Shown here: piece by piece, positions 27,701 through 36,200 of the stretch
Layout of the letters: each line of letters begins with the position of its first letter
How positions within the stretch are numbered: position 1 is the stretch's first letter
DNA from: Flavobacterium sp. Sd200
GTDB taxonomy: Bacteria; Bacteroidota; Bacteroidia; Flavobacteriales; Flavobacteriaceae
Direction: 5' to 3'
DNA length: 64,000 nucleotides
NCBI RefSeq assembly: GCF_009826935.1
Contig: NZ_WUMN01000005.1
Coordinates: 1 to 64,000, forward strand
Program-made: the position numbers and the translations under genes
The notes under the pieces: generated by a model
Told to the model about the DNA's origin: nothing
The model's input: only the letters and a program-made list of their open reading frames with translations
The model's database searches: none

Positions 27701-30700
27701 TTGCCATAAGGATCAAATTCTTATTCTTTAAATTCAGGTTTAACCATGAGGTAGAGGTACTGTGGGAGAAAAGCAAACATGTTGACAGGGAGCCTATCAG
27801 CCCAATGATCAATGCATCAGGACAGGCAAATATTTCCCAGCTTGTAAAAGGAGTTAATATGCTCAGCAACGAGACATTTGAACTTGCCTACCTTGGAGCT
27901 GGAATACCAACAGGATTTGATGATAATATTACTAAAAAAATTATCCCGCTTGACACCTATATAGATATAAAAACAGAGAAAGGCTTTTTGCCAGCAGCTG
28001 TAGGCAACTTAATAGGAGGTGTTAACAACGCACCATCCCGTTACACAGATTTGGTGCCACCAGATAAAGTAGTGCGGGGCAAAGAATTGCGCCAGGTAAA
28101 ACACCAATATGCCATAGAATCAATAACAATAAGATCGTGGAAACCGGCTCAAAACGGAAATGCCGGAGAGTGGGTTGATTATCATCCTTACAAGGCAATA
28201 TATCCTAACCCAAATCCTTCAGATCCTGAACAGACAGCAGCCTATAATAATTTAAAAATCGGTCAGTTTCAAAAATCTGATGGACAATATAATACCATAC
28301 GTATTTTAGCCACTACCCCTTTTTCTTATACAGAACAGGGAGCTCCCGGATGGTATATACCGGAACAGTACGGGCTTACTTCAGCCTCCCTTTTCTGTGA
28401 GACAGACAGATTGTTGCCCATATGTGCAGACTTTTTAAACAAAGATCTTGCACAAATGTATTTTTGTGATGATGCCAACAGTATGTTCTACTCGAACGAA
28501 GCAGCCTTTTTGCTTATAGATAAGAACGACGGTGATTTTGCAGAGGTTACAAACCATCCTAACATATTTAATTTTGCACAGTCGCTTGCGTTTAAAAACC
28601 AGAATAAGCTTCAGGTAATTGTGCCGCAGCCTTCGGTATACATAAAATTAAGATTGACAAGTGATAGTCAGGGAGTAAGGATAAAATATTATGCACCAAT
28701 TATAAATGATTCTGCATTAGAAGTACAGCACGGCAATCCCGACCCATTTGCCGCAAACCCAAATGAGCCGTTTACAATAATAGTTGGTGCAAATGCCCTT
28801 AATGAACCTGTAATTTACGACCATCCTTCCTGGAATGCTGTAAGCAAGATAATCATTGAGCCTTTATACCCTAACCAGGGTTTAACCGATACTATTACTG
28901 AGCAAATAGCGGCTATATATAACCATAATGACCTGGTAAACTCCGGCCTGCTGAATGGGGAGCAGCAATCTGCAACTACGTTGGAAAATCAACTGCAACA
29001 AATAATTAATCAGGAGGGCTCTATACAGGTTAATAATTATTTGTATAACAGTACCACTAACCTTTATACCCCGGCTACAGACCCTCAGGATTGGCAAACG
29101 TCATGGGATACTGTAACAGGTCACATGCCGGAAGGAAATACAGTGGGCTTTTATTCAGTTGGCAATACCATTTACATAGAGAGCAATCACCAGATTATAG
29201 ATGTAAACCTTTTACCGGATATTGGAGAAGATTATACGGTTATTAATAATGGCACTTCAGTTATAATTCACGTAGATAATATAAATAATTATTTGAATGC
29301 TTTGGGTGAACTGGAATTTGAAATAACACTTTTTGAGGATTGCAAAATAGATACGGCACTATGCGATTTATATGAATCTTTATTACAAATTAGCGAAGAA
29401 TTTGCAGACCCATCAACAATCACAGCTCCTTTTGGAGATCAACAGCAACTGATGGAGCTGTTTCAAAATACTTTAGGTGAATTCAATAAAGATAATCCGG
29501 ATTATTCTATAACTAAGGAATTTGGAAAAGAACTAAGCACTATAGATATTTTTGTAACAGTACCTGACAATGAAAGCTATATTGAGGCATATAGTGCTGC
29601 AATATCTATACTTTCGGGTATTTCTGCTCAAGGTAATTGTAACTGTAAAGCAACATGTTCAAAAGACAGTGCCATTTGTAATTTGCATAAAACACTTTTG
29701 AGCCAATTTGAAAGTTGTATGGCTGCGCCATTACTTATACAAAATAATGATGAATTAAAAGATATCAGAATTTGCGCCGAACAATTGATAGATATGCTAA
29801 TAAATTTTGATACAGTATATCCTTCTTATAATCTGATTAAAATTTTTGAAAAACAAATATTTATTGTAAAATTATTTATAGAAAAAACAGATATAGTATC
29901 CTACGAGTCTGCCCATCCTGCATTGGATTCTCTTATAACACAGTTAGGTATTAAAGGCAATTGCAGCTGTAACGATTGTGACAAAGATGAGTACTTGTGC
30001 AGCTTACACGATTCTATAAAAATAATATTTGACAACTGTTTTATAAAACCAAATGAAATAAAAGATAATGTTGCTGACACGATTCCATGTGCAATAGAAA
30101 TTGCACAAATTATAGACGATTTCATAAAAAAATATCCGCAATATGGCATCAATATAAAATATCCGGAGCTTAATCCAATTATAAAAGACTTCATAAATAA
30201 CCCAACACTAAAATCTTATACTAGTATTTACAATACTCTTAGCAGCTTAGTTAACTCTCTTATGGAAGAAGGAAAATGTAATTGCGGTGATAGTGATTGT
30301 GAAAAAGACGAAACACTTTGCGCCCTTAATGATTATATTTTGCAGGAATTAAAAGACTGCATTACAGATCCTAAAGAAACAGACAAAGATAATTTACCTA
30401 AAATAGTTACGTGTACTAAAAACCTTGTTCAACAATTATTTATTTTTAATGAAAAGAACCCCGATTACAAAATATGGGAAAATCTTAGCAAAGAAATAGA
30501 TGCAATTATCTTATTTAATGATAAACTTTCTGAAGAAACTTATGCAGATGCATATGCTGCTATAAATACTATCGTTGCCTATATTACAGCTGAAGGCCAC
30601 TGCGATTGTAATGGTGATTGCAAAAAAGACGAAACGCTTTGCGGCCTGAAGGATACATTTGATGAATTACTGGAAAATTGCATTAAAGACCCTAAAGTTG

Positions 30701-33228
30701 TAAATGAGGGAGATCTTCCGTCAATACGAACCTGTGTAGATAAGCTCTTATCTGAAATAAAATTATTCCAAGAAAAATATCCTCAATATGAAATATATGA
30801 AACTTATTATGAAAGAATAAAGGATATAGAATATTTTATTGATAATTTAAAGATTGAGTACTATGTAACTGCATATAATGCAATACTAACTATTGTAGCT
30901 GGAATTACAACCCAAGGTGATTGTGATTGTAGTTCCGGCTGTAATTGTGGAGAACATTGCGAAAAAGATGATGAGCTATGCGACTTGCATAATCAGATAA
31001 TCATGATCGTTAACAACCATATAAAAAATCCTGAAATAATTAAAAAAGAAGACTTTGACGATATTAAGTCTTTCATTTGGCAATTAAAAGAACTAATAGT
31101 GCTGTTCGACAAAAATAATCCGGAATACGATATAGCCGAAAGTTTTGAGTTGCAGATGCAAATTATAGCCTATTTTACTTCTTACCCGGAAATAAAGTCT
31201 TATGCGGAAGCATATCAAGCAATTCAATATATTTTGGCAGACTTAAGTTTACGTGGTAACTGTACCTGTGGCAATGAAAACAACCAGGACCTTCAGGACC
31301 TTTATAGTAATATTTCAGAAATATTAAGCCATTTGCCAACAGGCAGTACTATCACCGATTTTAGCGAACAGGTTAGTTATGTAAACACCATCATAACCCT
31401 GATAAACGAATTTAATCAGTCGAATCCGGGGTTTAGTATTACTGAATATATAGAGTGGTATCTTAGTGTGCTTACAGGATTTATAAATAACCCAAGTCAG
31501 GAAACTTATAACAATGCCGTAAGCGTTATACAGTACATTTTGGCTTATATTAATCAATTAGGAAATTATCAGTTTGATGTCCTTGAAAATAAAACAATGC
31601 TTCATTCTGTATGCTGGCTGTCATTAGAATCTTATGAATTTAATGCCAATATACCCGGGATTGATGCCATTAGAGAAGATACGCAGGCTACAATAGATGG
31701 AATTACAAATTATGTACAGCCTGTATGGAGGCCGGATACATCTTACATTATTAACTTTGTACTTACTGATACGGTCGATAACGGCACTATCCATCAGTTC
31801 TCTTTCACTTATGGTTTTACAACAGCAGGGCCTGTGGGTTATTTCCACACAAACCCGGCAGCTACTTATAGCGACAAGTCTGTAAAAGCTGGCGAAGCCA
31901 TATTGATAGAGGGTGATAATGGCCCTGAAAATTACACCGTTACTGAAAATTCTATACTCAATGACGCAGCAGGAAAACTGCGGTATGCAGATGACGGAAC
32001 CCTTTATCCTGATGAAATAAATAATGCAATAATAGCACATCCTGACAATTATGTACTGACATCTCTGAAACAATATATTGACTATGAAAGGTCTTACCCT
32101 AATGCCGACGGGAACCTTCTTATGGCCAAACCTTTGTTTTACAACGATGATACTACCCAGATATACCTGTTTTTTGATAAGGTGTATGCTACTCATTTCT
32201 TTAAGACCTGGGAAGCTTATAATGGTAAGCCAGCTATAAACGGCAGGTTAAAGGTGGTTATTAAAGACCCCGTGGAAGGAACTGAAATAATAAACCCACC
32301 CTATCTGGATTATAATGAAAACGACATTACAACGGTTCATATTCCGCAAACCATTGAAGAATGGGAAACAGATGAAAACCCGCAAATGCCTTTTGAATTA
32401 AACCAATGGATAAGCCTGTACAACTCAAATAACTGTATTATTGTAGGCGGAGACAGGATAATACCTGCTTCAGAATATATCAGTATAGCGTTAAAGCACC
32501 TAAAACCTTCTAAACTTTATGGGGCTATTGTAAATAACCTTTACAGTACCGTTGATAACCAGTTTGAAGAACTCTCAGAAACACGCGAAGTACATAGGTT
32601 TGTTTTCCGTACATCGAGGTATGCAAACTTTACAGAACAGGTAAACAGCTACTTACTGACAGAGGGGGAAGGCGATGAAACAGTTACCAAAAAAGCGGTC
32701 TTTACCATTAGTAAAGAGTTTACGCCACAGCAAATAGACATGGCCTATAAAACCATGACCGGGCAAAGCTACGATGCCGATGCATGGATTACCAACTACC
32801 AGCATGCCTACGACAGGATATTTGAAGGTATATTAGGCATAGAGCCCCTTGATGAAGCCATCTCTACCGAGTTTAATATTATTAGGAATTCTGCCGATAA
32901 TGATAAAGTAATTGCCATTATTGTGCGAAACCCAGAGCCATTTAACAACCCAAGGATGCCGTTAAACAGTGTTGCAGATACATTGCTGGTAATGGCTGAG
33001 CAAGTACCAAATAATAGCTATAAAGTTGTTTTTTCTAAAGATTACTCGCAGGCTATAATCATGCATCAGGATTATGTTATCACAGCACCTGAACTTGACT
33101 TTAAGTTTACATTTAAAATTTGGGACGGTAACAGGTATGTAATACCTAACATTAACCCTGTTACAAACCAGATTATTGACCCAACCAAGAGGACGGGGAT
33201 TGTGATGATTACTGATTTAAGTATTTAA
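24706..33228 (+). CDS. Giant 2840-aa protein with beta-rich core and seven Cys-rich helical repeats
   Basis: I do not recognise this protein. It has no signal peptide. Residues 1-250 are mixed. Residues about 300-1060 are long alternating beta strands with Gly turns ('GTSGTLQFEGFLKDNLNLG', 'GAGASLGTSFDNGTVINLKV', 'YLDAGVGADINVKIVRLYAS'), resembling extended beta-groove or beta-solenoid proteins. Residues about 1545-2295 consist of seven helical repeats of ~105 residues separated by Cys-rich linkers. The remaining 545 residues look like Ig/fibronectin-like domains. It starts 10 bases after the immunity gene and ends 17 before the next gene. The size and layout suggest a fibre, scaffold or tape-like structural component. 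A relation to the large DUF6603-type proteins is possible but unverified. Confidence 0.8.
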   Translation: MPAITPTIARRYYPRLSEIVSVEELPEFLSFLQEASNAIFSKIHYKNLQYSKSYRGDSAFYSLDIVTKEPLALPLPGGLELVLNPDASNTSISSFPVALEYQWEILAYLHSFSLENFSFSLEAFYTIGLQVFRLDENQVFAQGLNFFTSPASDNTTKYEQLVTDINNRYTNAGFQLPQEPTVDSIVQAIRANEFLSTPNEVLFNIYIVNSDTNLAAKNLQRFFNIMVPQGIEAYIKNIITPKAKASLGLSAGLTFPREYLQPVYGPLGENPFGDPQPEHPLEIIPAEDAEGTPKVTLKFAEATFYADTQQGLGYALDLSIDTNTYAQIGNTGIIIYINNLKIDLSKTTNIPEADADGRPADFTGVYAQQLDVYLPKKWFKSIQEDTTLAIKGKTILVGTGGFSGTIALETFDGGNPPGETDYLWFNIGNENGFKIGFNAFDITFKQSKVISSRIRAALEVKKFKYPSTHPTLAGQPVEILVEGQIFDDGDFRLTGTVQDYPIVFPEVFSYNLKTAELGREGDDFYLGTSGTLQFEGFLKDNLNLGPIEIQRLRIYSDGSMEFAGGSISLLKPVVLELGPVDITVSAIHYGSHQKEVNGHMRKFNYFGFDGGLKVDPLGVEIRGDGVKFYYCTDDVEGQPKPNSYLHIQTLYLDLTIPVSSPVAVINGWLSIPDPGVSKEYAGGLKLQLPKVGITGSVNMKLMPRYPAFILDAEIEFPAPIPLGTFAIYGFRGLLGYRYVAEKEAIGLVSGVDTWYDYYKKPPRGIHVLKFSGPNQTSRYKDPFSIGAGASLGTSFDNGTVINLKVMILLSVPSLFMLDGRASILSARLGLEDTKDPPFFAMAAIGDHSLEFGFGADFKMPTSSGAILELYADLQAAFFFNDSSKWFVNLGTKEKPTVARILSLITLKSYLMLSAKGIEAGTRGEFDFQRNYAGIIRVHAWAYIEIGGKISFEKPQFGAYLDAGVGADINVKIVRLYASVQILFSVEAARPFLIYGKFMLAIRIKFLFFKFRFNHEVEVLWEKSKHVDREPISPMINASGQANISQLVKGVNMLSNETFELAYLGAGIPTGFDDNITKKIIPLDTYIDIKTEKGFLPAAVGNLIGGVNNAPSRYTDLVPPDKVVRGKELRQVKHQYAIESITIRSWKPAQNGNAGEWVDYHPYKAIYPNPNPSDPEQTAAYNNLKIGQFQKSDGQYNTIRILATTPFSYTEQGAPGWYIPEQYGLTSASLFCETDRLLPICADFLNKDLAQMYFCDDANSMFYSNEAAFLLIDKNDGDFAEVTNHPNIFNFAQSLAFKNQNKLQVIVPQPSVYIKLRLTSDSQGVRIKYYAPIINDSALEVQHGNPDPFAANPNEPFTIIVGANALNEPVIYDHPSWNAVSKIIIEPLYPNQGLTDTITEQIAAIYNHNDLVNSGLLNGEQQSATTLENQLQQIINQEGSIQVNNYLYNSTTNLYTPATDPQDWQTSWDTVTGHMPEGNTVGFYSVGNTIYIESNHQIIDVNLLPDIGEDYTVINNGTSVIIHVDNINNYLNALGELEFEITLFEDCKIDTALCDLYESLLQISEEFADPSTITAPFGDQQQLMELFQNTLGEFNKDNPDYSITKEFGKELSTIDIFVTVPDNESYIEAYSAAISILSGISAQGNCNCKATCSKDSAICNLHKTLLSQFESCMAAPLLIQNNDELKDIRICAEQLIDMLINFDTVYPSYNLIKIFEKQIFIVKLFIEKTDIVSYESAHPALDSLITQLGIKGNCSCNDCDKDEYLCSLHDSIKIIFDNCFIKPNEIKDNVADTIPCAIEIAQIIDDFIKKYPQYGINIKYPELNPIIKDFINNPTLKSYTSIYNTLSSLVNSLMEEGKCNCGDSDCEKDETLCALNDYILQELKDCITDPKETDKDNLPKIVTCTKNLVQQLFIFNEKNPDYKIWENLSKEIDAIILFNDKLSEETYADAYAAINTIVAYITAEGHCDCNGDCKKDETLCGLKDTFDELLENCIKDPKVVNEGDLPSIRTCVDKLLSEIKLFQEKYPQYEIYETYYERIKDIEYFIDNLKIEYYVTAYNAILTIVAGITTQGDCDCSSGCNCGEHCEKDDELCDLHNQIIMIVNNHIKNPEIIKKEDFDDIKSFIWQLKELIVLFDKNNPEYDIAESFELQMQIIAYFTSYPEIKSYAEAYQAIQYILADLSLRGNCTCGNENNQDLQDLYSNISEILSHLPTGSTITDFSEQVSYVNTIITLINEFNQSNPGFSITEYIEWYLSVLTGFINNPSQETYNNAVSVIQYILAYINQLGNYQFDVLENKTMLHSVCWLSLESYEFNANIPGIDAIREDTQATIDGITNYVQPVWRPDTSYIINFVLTDTVDNGTIHQFSFTYGFTTAGPVGYFHTNPAATYSDKSVKAGEAILIEGDNGPENYTVTENSILNDAAGKLRYADDGTLYPDEINNAIIAHPDNYVLTSLKQYIDYERSYPNADGNLLMAKPLFYNDDTTQIYLFFDKVYATHFFKTWEAYNGKPAINGRLKVVIKDPVEGTEIINPPYLDYNENDITTVHIPQTIEEWETDENPQMPFELNQWISLYNSNNCIIVGGDRIIPASEYISIALKHLKPSKLYGAIVNNLYSTVDNQFEELSETREVHRFVFRTSRYANFTEQVNSYLLTEGEGDETVTKKAVFTISKEFTPQQIDMAYKTMTGQSYDADAWITNYQHAYDRIFEGILGIEPLDEAISTEFNIIRNSADNDKVIAIIVRNPEPFNNPRMPLNSVADTLLVMAEQVPNNSYKVVFSKDYSQAIIMHQDYVITAPELDFKFTFKIWDGNRYVIPNINPVTNQIIDPTKRTGIVMITDLSI
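29328..31590 (+). repeat. Seven tandem ~105-codon repeats inside the 2840-aa gene
   Basis: Each unit begins near '(C/D)xLxxxIxxxxxxC', continues with helices ending 'FxxxNPxYxIxxxFxxxIxxIxxFIxxPxxxSYxxAYxAIxxIxAxIxxxG' (consensus read by eye), and closes with 'GxCxC...CxKDExLCxL' that leads into the next. Closing motifs are GNCNC, GNCSC, GKCNC, GHCDC, GDCDC and GNCTC; the seventh unit ends in GNYQF without Cys. The fifth linker is extended (CSSGCNCGEHC). Spacing is about 320 bases. The Cys pattern could bind metal or form disulfides. Confidence 0.85.
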
Positions 33229-33245
33229 TTTTAAAAGAAGAAAGA

Positions 33246-36200
33246 ATGTATTTTGCAAAACAGTATAGTGGAGGAGTAAATGGCAATTCAAAAAGAATTA
33301 AAGATTTTATTTATAGTGGTTCCTATGAAAGTTATAATAGTGGAATCTCTTATATTGTCATAACGAAACTCACATTAAATGGGGACGTTATATGGCAAAA
33401 AAAATATGAACTTGATATTGGGCGGTTAGAATTTCATGGATTTTTTGAGTACGACAATGATGATGTTTTGGTTAAAGCAGTATATGTTAGAGGAGGCTGG
33501 CATGCGGGATTATTTTTCATGAGGATAGATGGATCAGGTAATATCCTTTGGAAGAATTTTTTTAAGGCCCTTTGGTATTCTGCTGGTGATTTTAGGAGGG
33601 TAGAAGCTGAAACATATGTCATGTGTGGAATTCACATGCAAAGTGGACATGAAGATATTGATTACCCAAGTCAAATGTGTATATTTACTCTCTATGGATC
33701 AGGCAATTATACATGTAATGCCGTGGATGCTTTTAATGGCCTTTTTCTTGGCGAGATATTTCCGTTTAATAGTGGCTTTCTTATTTATGGTGTTTCACAT
33801 TTAGTAGAGTTAGACAGTAATTTTACGGTTGTAAATAAAATTTCTTTCAATGATTGTCATATAACATATGTTGAATATATTGACGGTAAGATTTTTATAT
33901 ATGGACAAACTACAACTGAACCTTTTATTTTCAAATTCGACCAACAGACATACCCAAATTATCCGGTAAATTACCAAATTACAGCAAGAAATATTTTACT
34001 AGACAATTTTTGGCAAATCTCCTTTTTTTCCAATCCTTCAGTTAATAGTACTGGAATCATATTTCAGGGACCAGATGAACTATATGCAAAAACTCATATT
34101 ATAAAATTTGATCATAATCTAAACTTTGTTTGGCATAAAATTTTTGATCTGACTACTTACATGACAATTGATTTGTTAGATGAAGAAGTTATTATAGATA
34201 GTAACAATGGTTTAGTATGCAGGCTTGATTTAGATTTTAATAGTTGTAGGACAATTCCTGGAGATTTAACTTTACCTTTAACTGACCTTGCTATAACATT
34301 AGACTCAGATTTTGAATTTTCTATTCAGGAACAGATAATCTTTGACGTTTTTAATTATCCTGTGTCTGTTACAGATTTAAATGTAACGGTTACAGAAATT
34401 TGTACTTTCGGCTTACCATTACAATTGGGTATAAGTTCAATGCTCCAATCCCCTCACCTCTACCTCCAGGCTGCGGGTTCAACAGGAGTAGACAGTACGA
34501 ATGGTATCCATTTGAGATGGTTATTTAAAAACGGGCTATCAACCCATTTACCAAAGGCAAATTATGCCACAACTACTGCAAACTTTAATAAGCCAGACGA
34601 TTATGTAACCATTTATCGCGCGCCCTATACTGAACGTAAAACTACATTGAACCTTGGTGTTACCCCCGCAATTATTAATGAAGCGGCACAGTCATGGCAA
34701 TATACAGTAGATGGTAAACTGTTTTATGTAAATTTTAAAACTACGGCAGCTTACACACAGGTAAGTGCTTCGGTAAACCCTTACAGTAACCCACAATTAT
34801 TCATACAAAATTATACTGCCCTAAACGGCGTGCTGGAAATAGAAAATAAAAATCAGCTTAGCCTGGCAGTAACGCCGCGTTTTTCATCAGTGACATCTAC
34901 TTCGGTTAAAATAGAACTGCTTTCAGTAGAAGAAAATAAAATAACAGCCCCTAAAAGGGTAACCTACAGGAAGGCGTTAAATAACTCTTCTGACACCAAA
35001 CTTTTTAGCGAAAATATAAGGAGCATCAGGATGCAATGCTCTAATACCTACCCGATATCTATAGATTTTGAATTGTATACCGACCTTATAGCTGGTGTAA
35101 ATAATACCACGGGGTGGGTACTGCTTGGGGAGCATGCCCTGACATTAGATACACCTGAAGCTTTTGAAAGGCTGGAACCACAACCCGGCATGGTGCATGG
35201 CACCTGGAAAAGGTATAATGACGGTTCGTTTGTAAATACGGCTAACTATCAAAGCAAATGGAACGGCCTTGACGAAGAAGCTGAAGACAGCATACGGCTT
35301 GCAGTAGAAAAATATATCGCGCTTAGCGACAATGCTGATAATCCTGAAGCAATAGAAACCTATAGCTATGATGCGGTAGAGGGCACTGACCCACAACAGG
35401 AGGAGGCATCAGAATTTCAGGTGTCGAATTTGTCATTGTTAAACATTACTTCGCTGGATTATCATATAGCCCGTATGCTTGGCCTTGGTGTGCTGGATAC
35501 TGAAAGCGATATAATGGGCGGCCGGCATGTGTATGTGGCAAAGTACACCACTTTTGGCGACCTTGATGATGGACTTGGCGCACGCGAAGTAGAACACCTT
35601 TACTGCTCTTTGCCTACCTCACGTCAGGACGAAAGGCTGCCCTTACCGGTAGACCTTAAGGTGCCCGTTCCGGGTATATTTACCAGTAATTTTATAGAAT
35701 CATCAGCAAGTATTACAGACGCCGAAGGTTATTCTCCCGATGGTAAAACACGCTTTATTACCCTGTTTAATGAAAGTCTGCCTGATGAGTCAGATAATAT
35801 TACCTTCTTTGCGAGTACAAGAGAATTTTCACTCGCATTAAATACCATGCCGGTATATGCCGGTATAGAATACAGAAAGATGTCAGATACAGAATGGAGG
35901 AAGCCCGAACTTTCCTATGATTATGTTTATGAGAATATTGATGCTACAGTTACTGACGGTTTTAAAAAGAAAGAAACATTATCAATAGTTATTCCTGAGC
36001 CGGGCAACCCATTATTTGTACACCGTGAAAAACAAACAGGATGGCATACTTACAGCTCTTATGGTATAAACTGGTTTAGCAGGGCCGTATCGAGTGCCAC
36101 AACCCATAACATTGAAACCATTATAAAACCAAGTAATGAATTACTGCCGCCAAGCGGTTTAAATGTTGCGCTGATACAGGAGGAAGGGCCGTTGCTGCTT

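Noticed and set aside
29328..31590. CRISPR-like periodicity
   Set aside because: The ~320-base periodicity is protein-coding repeat structure with diverged units, not short identical repeats with spacers. No CRISPR array or cas gene is present.
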